Positions 52,791-61,302 of a stretch of 64,000 bases of DNA are shown piece by piece (position 1 is the first letter of the stretch; each line of letters starts with the position of its first letter). The notes beneath the pieces were generated by a model. That model saw only the letters and a program-made list of their open reading frames with translations. It had not been told where the DNA came from and did no database searches. The stretch spans positions 2,080,965-2,144,964 of the forward strand of contig OX638295.1 of the NCBI GenBank assembly GCA_951812345.1. The letters are read 5' to 3'. The position numbers and the translations under genes are program-made. Origin of the DNA: Rhodothermales bacterium (lineage in GTDB: Bacteria; Bacteroidota; Rhodothermia; Rhodothermales; VXPQ01).

Positions 52791-54544
52791 ATGATGCCAC
52801 CAGCAAGAAAAGGCATTACAACCGGATTCACTATCGGCACCGTGGCGCTCTTGACCGTCACTTGGAAATCCTGCGAAGAGGTTTCCCCAAGGTCATTCTC
52901 GGCCGTGACCGTAACGGTAGTGGATTTATCGCCCTCCCGCCACATCGGCGTAATCGTTAGAACGGAGCCTTCAACACTTACCGTGATGATGTCCTCCTCC
53001 TCGTCATCCGCCTTATTTATAACCGCCGAATACATCAGCGGGCTGCCCTTTTTGGGATCAAACGCAGCCGGTGCGCCGTCTTTGTCGCCGTTCAAATCCT
53101 CTAGATCAATCATTATGGCGGCATCGCTTCCTGAGCCCACTTCCTGAGGAGAATCCACTTCCTGAGGAGGAATCGCATTGTCTACGGTCGGCGTACTTGC
53201 GGTTATGATAGTCAAGACGAAGTCATCCTTGACAGATTTGGAATCAGGAAATACCCCGGTGCTGTCGTAACCAAGAGCATTAGTTTCCGGCCGTACGCAC
53301 TTGTCGTAGGTTTGCGGATCGGCATTTTCGTCCCCTGCCGTGAAATCATAATCCGTGCGACACCGAACACCCATATCCGTAGCTTTCACCGTCAATGTGG
53401 CCGATCCCGGAAAAAGCGGGCGCATATCTATGGAAGCACTAGTAGGAGCACTCGGACCGCCCGTTTCATCAGCGTCGTTCGTTATGGTAACCTCCGCAAC
53501 CACGTACTCAGTAATCCAAGTGAAGTTATCACCCTCCTCCCCCACTTTGATCGCGGCATCATCGTCGATAGTGACTTCGTAGATCAATGCCTGTGCATCA
53601 TCAGTAGTCCTGGCGGATAAATCCTCAGGATCAGCAAAACCTTCAGCCAGATCGATGGTGGTAATGTTCGGGTCACCCTGCCGCAGCGCCACGTCCGCAA
53701 GCTCAGTATCAACATACGGATTGGTGGCTGTGCCTACCTCCACTTGGATCCGCTTTCTGGCGTATTCGCCGTCTTTGTCGTGCGCAAACACCCAAACATC
53801 GGTTACGTCGCCCATCATTGCCTTTTCGGTAAGCGTAATCGTCAGTTCATCGCCACTTATATCTGCGGTTACGATCTTTTCACCATCAGACCCGTCAGCC
53901 TTTCCTCTACCAACAGTATCCGCCTTTGCGCTATACTGAAGGAAAATATCATTCGGGTCGCTGAACCATGCACTCACGCCTTCGTAGGTTTGGGACTTGT
54001 CATCCCTAGGGATCAGCCCAAGATCTATCATATCGCTCTGCACGTCCGCATTGGTCGTGATCCCCGCAAGCCTGGGCGCATCGGACGACATGACTTCGAA
54101 GTCGATGTGGGTTTCATTACCGCTCAGATCTCCGGTATGCGCGGCATCCAGGGTGATCGTGAATTTGCCTGCCACAATCGGCGAGACCCTAATGCTGCCT
54201 ATATCAAGACTGACCAAGGCATGGGAGCCAACAACAAACGAAGTCAAGACACCGTCCGAAGTAGGATCTAAGGTAACGGAATCCCCAATCCGGAATTGAT
54301 GCACTAATTGATTGGCATTGCTTGGACCGGTAAGAGTGGAAACAATTATCGGACCGTCTCCCACGCGGAGGATCTTGGACTGCGCCATTGCGGACCCCAC
54401 ACCCAGGAAGCCCGCAAGCAACAGGCAAACCGCAAAGCGGCCGGTGAAAGCGATACCGCTTACGGAAGACCGCAAGCCGTTCCGCGCCCGCGCTTCGGCG
54501 CGAGTGCGGTTGATCGCATTGAATTTCTGAAGCAAGAACGTCAT
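52145..54544 (-). CDS. Secreted Ig/cadherin-like repeat protein, T9SS-sorted
   Basis: 799 residues. A long basic N-region precedes the signal segment GRFAVCLLLAGFLGVGSAMAQ. The body is a series of cadherin/Ig-like beta domains (VMSSDAPRLAGITTN, ISGDELTITLTEKAMMGDVTDVWVFAHDKDGEYARKRIQVEVG, and similar). The C terminus is the T9SS sorting domain. It corresponds to the C-terminal half of the 1371-residue protein at 46564-50679, without that protein's carbohydrate-binding front. Probably a surface adhesin or scaffold; no enzyme motif. Confidence 0.85.
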   Translation of the reverse strand: MTFLLQKFNAINRTRAEARARNGLRSSVSGIAFTGRFAVCLLLAGFLGVGSAMAQSKILRVGDGPIIVSTLTGPSNANQLVHQFRIGDSVTLDPTSDGVLTSFVVGSHALVSLDIGSIRVSPIVAGKFTITLDAAHTGDLSGNETHIDFEVMSSDAPRLAGITTNADVQSDMIDLGLIPRDDKSQTYEGVSAWFSDPNDIFLQYSAKADTVGRGKADGSDGEKIVTADISGDELTITLTEKAMMGDVTDVWVFAHDKDGEYARKRIQVEVGTATNPYVDTELADVALRQGDPNITTIDLAEGFADPEDLSARTTDDAQALIYEVTIDDDAAIKVGEEGDNFTWITEYVVAEVTITNDADETGGPSAPTSASIDMRPLFPGSATLTVKATDMGVRCRTDYDFTAGDENADPQTYDKCVRPETNALGYDSTGVFPDSKSVKDDFVLTIITASTPTVDNAIPPQEVDSPQEVGSGSDAAIMIDLEDLNGDKDGAPAAFDPKKGSPLMYSAVINKADDEEEDIITVSVEGSVLTITPMWREGDKSTTVTVTAENDLGETSSQDFQVTVKSATVPIVNPVVMPFLAGGIMLKTGDDASVWDLMNLTGADKKEDYVPLFIDPNASSSDQLPGGLFLEMPLDRVEADHRYDNLSTDNDVYTSAMRITLDPSEATLTIIPIAPNSAEVTIVATDRELNVKSVKVMVTVVSGVGIEGEELPKEVELSQNYPNPFNPQTTIDYALPQASDVSLIVYDMLGREVDVLLDGPQVAGRHTVRFGANHLPNGAYVYRLVAGDKTITRTMVLVK

Positions 54545-54831
54545 GACTTATGCTCAATGTTTGTTAAAATGACGTGCCACTCTCATAGAGAGTGATCATT
54601 TTGTTATGGGTGGGTGTGTCCAGGCAGGTGTACGCGCTCGGCATGTACCCATAAGGGCACATACCGGTAATGTACGGTATTGCACTCATACTTGTCAAGT
54701 ACAGGCAATGCTTTTTCCAGTGTCAAGTGTAAAGTTCGCTGTCTAAACAAACAGAGTCAACCCCTGTTCCATATTTTTCTTATCTATTTTCCACCGGGGC
54801 CATATACAGGGTTCGAGCGCTACCCACTCCT
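54545..54831. promoter_or_regulatory. Upstream region with 17-bp palindrome
   Basis: CACTCTCATAGAGAGTG at 54578-54594, six-base perfect arms, lies 34 bases upstream of the secreted-protein start at 54544. It has the same layout as CACATCTGTGAGATGTG at 59407-59423. TTGTCAAGTACAGG and TGTCAAGTGTAAAG (about 54694-54733) look like a short direct repeat and may belong to promoter or regulator sites. The stretch contains no gene. Confidence 0.45.
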
Positions 54832-57800
54832 TCATTTCGCCAGAACCATCGTCTGCGTATGCCGTTCCCCGGCGGTTTCGAGCCGGTATACATACGTTCC
54901 ACTGGGGAGTTCCCCCGCACTGAAACGCACCTGATGACGGCCTGCCGGGCGCAATCCGTCCGCCAAGCGGGCTATTTCCCTGCCCAGCAGATCGTATACG
55001 ACCAGGCGAACCATCCCGGTTCGAGGCAAAATATACTCGATAGTCGTCTCCGGGTTGAAGGGGTTCGGGTAATTCCTTGAAAGTTTCACAGAAACCGGCA
55101 ATTCCTCCTGCTCCGCAGCCGTGTATACCGCTCCGTACGGCAGGGGCGGCAGCGAAGGCGTTTCATAACCGGGATCTTCACTCGTTATATATATAACCGT
55201 TTCATAGGGAGGCACGGTGACGTCGAACGCCCCCGTATACGCAGCGGATGTATCCGCAAAAATGTCGTAGTACGGAACCGATCCGGGATTCGACATGGTG
55301 ACATGCGCGCTCGGATCTATCGTCACGGTGCGGGAAACGGACGAAAAATTGACCAGAACCACCGCGTTTTCGTCCACATAGGGGCGCGCGTAGGCATACA
55401 CGCCCCGCGTCGTCAGCGTATGGAGTTGCTGGGAGCCAAAGGCCGGGAACCGGGCGCGGGCATGCGCCAGGCGCTGGTAATGGCGCGCGAATTCGCCGTT
55501 GCGGGGGGTATTCCAGTTCACCGGCGCGCGCCTCGGGTCCGCCCCCGCATGGAAAGCCACCTCCTGCCCCTGGTACACCATCGGTACGCCTGTGGTCGTG
55601 AGCAGGAACCCCGCGAGCGGGAACAGGCGGTCGGGGCTGGAAGCATACTGCGAAGCAATGCGCCGTTCGTCGTGGTTTTCCAGAAAACGGAAGTAGCGGG
55701 CGTTCGGGCCGGGGTAAAAATCGTTGTTGTGCGCATACCGGTCGTACGCGGCGAGGCGTCCGTATGCGCCGCGTATGGCATTATGGTAAAACGGCCAGTC
55801 GTAGCCTGCGTCGATGCCCCCCTCGAAACGGGCGCCGTGCAGAGCGTCGGCGTAGTAGACCTCCGTGCCGCCGCCCGTCCCCACGATCTCGCCAAGCAGC
55901 CAGGCATCCGGCTTCAGGCGTTTCATGAGCGTGCGGATGGGCCGGCCGAAGCGATCCGGCCCGTAGCGCCGCCACGGACCCCAGTACACGTCCAGCCGCC
56001 AGCCGTCGATATCGAATTCGTTCACCCAGAACGCCAGCATATCGAGTATCTCGGCTTGCAGGTCGTCGTTGTTCCAGTCGAGGTTCGCCAGGTCCCCGAA
56101 TCCCTGGTATTTGTAATAATCGGCCCCGGGCTGCCGGACTTCGGGCAGGTTCGGGCCCCGGTTGTCAAGCCCGAGGTTGTGGGGGCTGGGCTCCGTCTGC
56201 AGATAGGCCCCGTACGGACCGCCGTTGCGCAGGCTGGCCACCCAAGGGTGCGCCGGGGATACATGGCTGGGCGTGATGTCGAGGATGACGCGTATGCCGA
56301 GCTGGTGCGCCCGCGCTACGAGGGCCTTGAAATCCCTGTTCGTGCCCAGTCGGGGATCGACGGTGTAGAAGTCTATGATGTTGTAGCCCCCGGAAATCTG
56401 ATTCATCACCTGGTTGTGCATGATCGGCATGAACCAGATGGCGTTGAAGCCCATCTGCGCGATGTAGTCCAGTTCGCCAGTGATTTCGCGGAGGCGGCGA
56501 CCCGGGTTCGCAGGGGTTCCGGAAGCTTCCGGACCGAAACTGAAGGGAAAAACCTCGTAGACCACCGCATTGTGGATCCAGGAGGCGGTTTCCTCGTAGC
56601 GCATTTCCCGCGCCGTACCGTCCTCCTCTATGATGATGGCGATGCGGCGGCGCTCTTTTTCGCCGTCGGATCTGTGGATATCAAGATTCACGTACACTTC
56701 TCCGGGGCCGGCGGCAACGCCGATTATGCCGTTCGGGCCTTTAACCCCCCCCGTTACCTCCGTGGTGTTGAACGGGTCGTTGAAATCGGCGGGGATTTCG
56801 AATTCCAGGGTTACATGGGTGGAATCCCCCGGAACAACCGGGGTAGTAGACGGGGCAATGGAAATATTGAAGGCGTTTCCGGAGCCCGTTACGGACACGT
56901 CGACCAGTTTGCGGTCCAGCGGGTGCAGGCGGCGCTTGATCACGATCGGATCGGAGACGAGCGGGCTCGGGACGGCGCCCCCGTCGGGCTCGAGGCGGAG
57001 CCGGAACGCGTTGTCGCCCAGTTCGAGCGGCGCCGTGACGCGCGCTTCCCCGTCGGTTACGGGGACCGTACCTGTTTCCTCGCCGTTGCGCAGGAGCGTG
57101 GCCTGCGTGATGTTCGGGTCTACGGCGCCGTCGAGGCCTGTGACATGGGCGCGGAGCGAGACTTCCTCCTTGACCGTGGAAAAGGCGGGCCCTACCCACT
57201 CGACCGGTGCGAGGACGCGGCCTATCTCCGCTTCGACGCGGCGGCCCGCCTGGTCGGTGGCCACTATGCGGAACTGTGCGCCGGGAGGAATGCGGCGGGC
57301 GTTTTTGACCCGGAAAACGCCCGTATCGGCGTCGTATTGGTCCAGGCCGTCGGTATATTCGATCCCGTTGATATGGTAGACGATGGAAACGAACGGCTCG
57401 GTGGAGAAGAGTCCGGCGGAAAAGGCCCCGTTGTCGATCTCCTGAGCGGGCTGGAAGATCATGGGGTCCGTAACGGTGAGCACCGAATTGTTGTTGGCCG
57501 CAGGGTTGGACCGGGGATTCAGCGGATCGGTGAGCCAGGAACAGTCCGTGCCGGCGATATTCAGGTGCACCTGCACCTTGTACTCGTAGGTGCTGCCTAT
57601 TTCAAGGGGGATGGTGTACAGCCAGTAGCGCTCGAACCGCACGAACGACATGGCCGAGGCGTGGTCTTCCCGGATGCAGGACGGAGTGTTCGCCTGGTAC
57701 GGAGTCCCCCATCCGTTGAATACGCCGGGGAGAAAAGCGCGCTCCGCCACAACCTGTTCGGGGATGTAGCGGAAGGTGACGGGAAGGGTTTGGCTCCGGA

Positions 57801-58011
57801 TCAGGGCTGGGGGGATGCCCTGACCCGGTACTTGCGGGGGAATCCGAACCAGGGCTGGGGGGATGCCCTGGCCCGAAGGTTGCGAAAAACTCCTCGCGGC
57901 AACAATATACGACAAAGAACCTACCCATAGCAAGGCAAGCGCCATGCCACACAGGCGGAACCGGCAGCCCACCCGAGAGAGGGAACAACGTATATCAGAA
58001 TTACCGCACAC
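54832..58011 (-). CDS. GH13 alpha-amylase-family enzyme, T9SS-sorted
   Basis: 1059 residues. The secretion signal is within MALALLWVGSLSYIVAARSFS; starts at 58011 or 57945 are possible. Two tandem PGQGIPPAL peptides follow. The N-terminal half has starch-binding-like and Ig-like domains. The catalytic barrel spans residues about 480-880: AIWFMPIMHNQ, ILDITPSHVSPAHPW, nucleophile Asp in DGWRLDVYWG, acid/base Glu in LLGEIVGTGG and the third Asp in LENHDERR. A beta domain and the sorting domain (RNYPNPFNPETTIEYILP) close it. It should cleave alpha-glucans outside the cell. The first 11 bases overlap the end of the upstream galactanase gene. Confidence 0.92.
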   Translation of the reverse strand: MCGNSDIRCSLSRVGCRFRLCGMALALLWVGSLSYIVAARSFSQPSGQGIPPALVRIPPQVPGQGIPPALIRSQTLPVTFRYIPEQVVAERAFLPGVFNGWGTPYQANTPSCIREDHASAMSFVRFERYWLYTIPLEIGSTYEYKVQVHLNIAGTDCSWLTDPLNPRSNPAANNNSVLTVTDPMIFQPAQEIDNGAFSAGLFSTEPFVSIVYHINGIEYTDGLDQYDADTGVFRVKNARRIPPGAQFRIVATDQAGRRVEAEIGRVLAPVEWVGPAFSTVKEEVSLRAHVTGLDGAVDPNITQATLLRNGEETGTVPVTDGEARVTAPLELGDNAFRLRLEPDGGAVPSPLVSDPIVIKRRLHPLDRKLVDVSVTGSGNAFNISIAPSTTPVVPGDSTHVTLEFEIPADFNDPFNTTEVTGGVKGPNGIIGVAAGPGEVYVNLDIHRSDGEKERRRIAIIIEEDGTAREMRYEETASWIHNAVVYEVFPFSFGPEASGTPANPGRRLREITGELDYIAQMGFNAIWFMPIMHNQVMNQISGGYNIIDFYTVDPRLGTNRDFKALVARAHQLGIRVILDITPSHVSPAHPWVASLRNGGPYGAYLQTEPSPHNLGLDNRGPNLPEVRQPGADYYKYQGFGDLANLDWNNDDLQAEILDMLAFWVNEFDIDGWRLDVYWGPWRRYGPDRFGRPIRTLMKRLKPDAWLLGEIVGTGGGTEVYYADALHGARFEGGIDAGYDWPFYHNAIRGAYGRLAAYDRYAHNNDFYPGPNARYFRFLENHDERRIASQYASSPDRLFPLAGFLLTTTGVPMVYQGQEVAFHAGADPRRAPVNWNTPRNGEFARHYQRLAHARARFPAFGSQQLHTLTTRGVYAYARPYVDENAVVLVNFSSVSRTVTIDPSAHVTMSNPGSVPYYDIFADTSAAYTGAFDVTVPPYETVIYITSEDPGYETPSLPPLPYGAVYTAAEQEELPVSVKLSRNYPNPFNPETTIEYILPRTGMVRLVVYDLLGREIARLADGLRPAGRHQVRFSAGELPSGTYVYRLETAGERHTQTMVLAK
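57795..57875. repeat. Two 33-bp direct repeats, each a hairpin, early in the GH13 gene
   Basis: Copies at 57795-57827 and 57843-57875, 48 bases apart, each contain CAGGGCTGGGGGGATGCCCTG-type sequence whose CAGGGC and GCCCTG ends can pair. They encode the doubled PGQGIPPAL peptide just after the signal sequence. Confidence 0.6.
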
Positions 58012-59290
58012 GTTTCGGGAGCAAGCTGCTACGCCCTTCAGGAATATCGTAGGTGTAATTCAGGAAGTCAATACCCGGCAGCACTTCGTTGCCTGCGTTG
58101 AAATCGAAAAAGGTTGCGTTCTCCCAATGGGACCCCTTGCCCCAGGGCGTGGAGCAGGATGTGGTAATCCAGGCAGGCTCCCAATAGACCACGCCGCTGC
58201 CGCCGCCATCGAGGACGGCTTGCGTCATATCTATAAGGTACGCCTTCTGCCCTTCGGGCGTGGCGGGATAACCGGGTTCCACGACCTCTCCATCCATGAT
58301 GTTGTTTGCAGAGTCGGCGCCGGCCAAGGTCCATGGATAGGCCGCCTCGACCACCAGCAGGCCGCGGGGCGCAAAGGAGGAAACAAGCGCTTCGATGTAG
58401 CCTGACAATTCCGCCAGCGGGACGGAGGACCATCTGCTGTAATAGGAAATGCCCATTACATCGTACTCCTCGATGCCTGCCCGGGCGGCTTCGGTGAACC
58501 AACTCATGGCGTGTTCGGGCTGCGCCACATGCAGCATGACGTCGATGCGGGTCCCGCGATCCTCCGCCACATCACGCACCGCCCGGATACCGCCCTTCAG
58601 GAGTTTGCTCAACTGCGTCCAGTCGTCGCGGCTGCCGTGAGGCAGTAGAAATCCGGGATTGATTTCGTTGCCGATCTGCACCATTTCAGGGAGCAGGTCA
58701 TCGTCCGCGAGGCGGTCCAACACACCGTAGGTATAGGTATAAACCGAATCCCGCATCCCGTCTATGGTCAATCCCTCCCAGGCGGCGGGCGGAATCTGCT
58801 TGCTCGGGTCGGCCCAGTGATCGGAATAATGAAAATCCAGCAGAATCTGCATACCGGCGTCTTTGGCGCGGCGAATCGTGCGCTGCACGTCGGGAAACGC
58901 GCTGTACCGGTTGGGGGGCGTGTGCCACAAACGAACGCGTACGAGATTGGCGCCCCGCTCGGCAAAAAGGACAAAGGGGTCCACGATCTGTCCGTTTTCG
59001 CGGTACACCCCGCCGCAGTCTTCCATTTCGTTGATGTAGGAGAGGTCGGCGCCCAGAAACACTGGATTATCGGCAGAAACCCTGCGGCGGCCGTCGTCAC
59101 GGGCATTGCCGCGCAAGGGGTCCGCAAGACGATACGGAGCCTGTCCGTCCCTGTCCTGCCGGATGTTATTGTGCCGGGCTGGTAGGTCCTGCCGGAGACG
59201 GTCCTCCGAATCCGGAATCATCAGGGCGCATACCGCCAGCAACACACAGGATGCGAGAAGAAACCAGCCTTTCCCGGCAAGCAAGGACAT
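58001..59290 (-). CDS. GH53 endo-beta-1,4-galactanase, copy without sorting domain
   Basis: 429 residues. The GH53 barrel begins NPVFLGADLSYINEMEDCGGVYRENG. The acid/base Glu is in VQIGNEINPG, the nucleophile Glu in VVEAAYPW. Other family segments are VRVRLWHTPP, LDFHYSDHWADPSKQ and VVYWEPAWI. It should hydrolyse beta-1,4-galactan, such as pectin side chains. The hydrophobic N terminus contains LLASC and could be a signal peptide or lipoprotein signal. It ends shortly after the barrel, lacking the C-terminal sorting domain of its neighbour, and overlaps the GH13 start. Tandem duplicate of 59437-61026. Confidence 0.9.
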   Translation of the reverse strand: MSLLAGKGWFLLASCVLLAVCALMIPDSEDRLRQDLPARHNNIRQDRDGQAPYRLADPLRGNARDDGRRRVSADNPVFLGADLSYINEMEDCGGVYRENGQIVDPFVLFAERGANLVRVRLWHTPPNRYSAFPDVQRTIRRAKDAGMQILLDFHYSDHWADPSKQIPPAAWEGLTIDGMRDSVYTYTYGVLDRLADDDLLPEMVQIGNEINPGFLLPHGSRDDWTQLSKLLKGGIRAVRDVAEDRGTRIDVMLHVAQPEHAMSWFTEAARAGIEEYDVMGISYYSRWSSVPLAELSGYIEALVSSFAPRGLLVVEAAYPWTLAGADSANNIMDGEVVEPGYPATPEGQKAYLIDMTQAVLDGGGSGVVYWEPAWITTSCSTPWGKGSHWENATFFDFNAGNEVLPGIDFLNYTYDIPEGRSSLLPKRVR

Positions 59291-59406
59291 GGCGATCGGT
59301 GACGGGCGAATCAGGATGTGAAGGCGCGCAGAACGCCCAAAAATTCGAAACGCGAATGATGTGGAGGCCGCCTTCCGGCAACCTGTTACACCATCCGCGC
59401 TCGAAT

Positions 59407-59423
59407 CACATCTGTGAGATGTG
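59407..59423. promoter_or_regulatory. 17-bp palindrome upstream of the first GH53 gene
   Basis: CACATCTGTGAGATGTG has six-base arms (seven with one more pair on the minus strand), about 117 bases upstream of the start at 59290. The equivalent CACATCGGTGAGATGTG is at 61264-61280 upstream of the second GH53 gene. The flanking 80 bases are also duplicated. Likely an operator shared by both, by inference. Confidence 0.5.
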
Positions 59424-59436
59424 CGCGTAGTATACC

Positions 59437-61026
59437 TTATTTAAGAAAAATCATGCGCCTTGTCAACATCTGATCAGAAATTTCTATACGATAAATATAC
59501 ATGCCGCTCGGAAGGCCGGAAGCGTCGAACCGCACCCGGTGGGTTCCGGCCTGCCGGACGCCGTCTACAAGAAGCGCTACTTCCCTGCCCAACAGGTCGT
59601 ACACGGCAAGCCGCACCTCCGCCGTCCGGGGCAGCGCATACCCGATCGTCGTTTCCGGATTGAAGGGGTTCGGGTAATTCCCTGAAAGCTCCACGGAAAC
59701 AGGCAGTTCTTCGCGCTCCGCAGACGTGGGATCGGAAGGAACCGGGCCGGTGCGCCCTTCGGGAAAATCGTAGGGATGCTTTATGAAGTCGATGCCCGGC
59801 AGTACTTCGTTGCCTTCGCTGAAATCGAAAAAGGTTGCGTTCTCCCAGTGCGAACCCCTCCCCCAGGGGGTGGAGCAGCGGGTGGTAATCCAGCCCGGCT
59901 CCCAGTACGCCACGCCCCCGCCGCCGCCGTCGAATACCTCCTGCGTCATGTCTGTAAGGTACGCTTTCTGCCCTGCGGGCGTGGCGGGATAGCCGGATAC
60001 CAGGGCATCCCTCCCCAGAATGTTGTTCGCAGGATCGGCGCCGGACAAGGTCCAGGGGTAGCCCGTCTCCACCACCAGCAGGTCTCGGGGCGCGAAAGAA
60101 GACATAAGCGCCTCGATGCGGTCGGACAATTCCGCCAGCGGGACGGTGGACCATAGGCTGTAGTAGGAAATGCCCATCACGTCGTAATCTTCCAGACCCG
60201 CCCGCGCGGCTTCGGCGAACCAGCTCATGGCGTGTTCGGGCTGCGCCACATGCAGCATCACGTCGATGTGGGTTTCGCGCTCCTCGGCCACATCCCGCAC
60301 TGCCCGGATGCCGGCCTCCAGCAGTTTGCGCAACTGCGCCCAGCGGCTGCGGCTGCCGTGGGGCAAGAGAAAACCGGGATTGATTTCATTGCCGATCTGC
60401 ACCATTTCGGGGAGCAGGTCTTCGTCCGCGAGACGGTCCAGCACGCGGCGGGTATAGGCATAGACGGAATCCCGCATCCCGTCTACGGTCAACCCGTTCC
60501 AGGCGGCAGGGGGCACTTGTTTGCGGGGATCGGCCCAGTGATCGGAATAATGAAAGTCCAGCAGCACCTGCATGCCGGCGTCTTTGGCGCGCCGAATCGT
60601 GCGCTGCGCGTCAGGGAAGGCGCTGTACTCGCTGGGAGGCGTGTGCCACAAACGAACGCGCGCGAGATTGGCGCCCCGCTCGGCAAAAAGGACAAAGGGG
60701 TCCACCCTCCGCCCATTTTCGCGGTAGACCCCGCCGCACTCTTCCATCTCGTTGACGTAGGAGAGATCGGCGCCTATAAACACCGGCTCGGCGGCGGAAC
60801 GCCCCGCGCGGCGGCGGAACGCCTCGCCGCGCAAGGAATCCGGGTCGCGCCCGTTCCGGTCCTGCCAGAAGATATTGTGCCGGGCAGGTCGGTCCTGCCC
60901 GGGGCTTCCCTGTATAAATATGTCCTGCCGAAAGCGATCCTCCGCATCCGGGGACGCCAGTGCGCTCGCCGCAAACAAGGCGCACAGCGCCCGAAGAAAT
61001 CGGGACTTTCTGGCGAACGAGGGCAT
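59437..61026 (-). CDS. GH53 endo-beta-1,4-galactanase, T9SS-sorted
   Basis: 529 residues; signal peptide MPSFARKSRFLRALCALFAASALA. A charged linker is followed by the GH53 barrel, with acid/base Glu in VQIGNEINPG and nucleophile Glu in VVETGYPW; the sequence is very close to the copy at 58001-59290. A short linker (PSDPTSAEREELPVSVELS) leads to the sorting domain GNYPNPFNPETTIGYALP. It should act at the cell surface or outside on beta-1,4-galactan. Together with the first copy and shared upstream sequence it forms a tandem duplication of about 1.8 kb. Confidence 0.92.
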   Translation of the reverse strand: MPSFARKSRFLRALCALFAASALASPDAEDRFRQDIFIQGSPGQDRPARHNIFWQDRNGRDPDSLRGEAFRRRAGRSAAEPVFIGADLSYVNEMEECGGVYRENGRRVDPFVLFAERGANLARVRLWHTPPSEYSAFPDAQRTIRRAKDAGMQVLLDFHYSDHWADPRKQVPPAAWNGLTVDGMRDSVYAYTRRVLDRLADEDLLPEMVQIGNEINPGFLLPHGSRSRWAQLRKLLEAGIRAVRDVAEERETHIDVMLHVAQPEHAMSWFAEAARAGLEDYDVMGISYYSLWSTVPLAELSDRIEALMSSFAPRDLLVVETGYPWTLSGADPANNILGRDALVSGYPATPAGQKAYLTDMTQEVFDGGGGGVAYWEPGWITTRCSTPWGRGSHWENATFFDFSEGNEVLPGIDFIKHPYDFPEGRTGPVPSDPTSAEREELPVSVELSGNYPNPFNPETTIGYALPRTAEVRLAVYDLLGREVALLVDGVRQAGTHRVRFDASGLPSGMYIYRIEISDQMLTRRMIFLK

Positions 61027-61031
61027 GGCGA

Positions 61032-61185
61032 CCAGTGGATGATGGACGAGTGGGGGCAGTGGGCGGACAGGGTTGAGCCGGTGGATGGATCAAACGGGGG
61101 CAGTGGACAAGCCGTGTGGGACCGGTAGATGAATCAAACGGGGGCAGTGGGCAGGCCGTGCGGGACCGGTGGATGGGCGAAACGG
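61032..61185. repeat. Tandem repeat of a 44-bp unit
   Basis: Unit at 61078-61121 is repeated at 61122-61165 with four or five changes and begins a third time at 61166-61185 (CCGGTGGATG...). A diverged partial unit lies at 61032-61077. The shared text includes AAACGGGGGCAGTGG. It sits directly upstream of the second GH53 start and is absent from the equivalent place upstream of the first. Confidence 0.75.
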
Positions 61186-61263
61186 AGGCGAGCCTTAAAA
61201 CCCGAAACGCGGATGACGCGGAGGCTGCCTTTCGGCAACCTGACCGCACCACCCGCGCCGGTT

Positions 61264-61302
61264 CACATCGGTGAGATGTGTGCGTAACTCGGTAAGAGTT
61301 AC
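61264..61302. promoter_or_regulatory. Two adjacent palindromes between the starch-binding-like gene and GH53
   Basis: CACATCGGTGAGATGTG at 61264-61280 is the counterpart of the site at 59407. GTAACTCGGTAAGAGTTAC at 61284-61302, arms of seven bases, overlaps the stop codon of the gene ending at 61299 and may end its transcription, though no T-run follows on the minus strand. Confidence 0.45.

Noticed and set aside
55303-57930. 875-codon plus-strand frame opposite the GH13 gene
   Set aside because: Antisense to an enzyme with all its catalytic residues; product is unlike any family.
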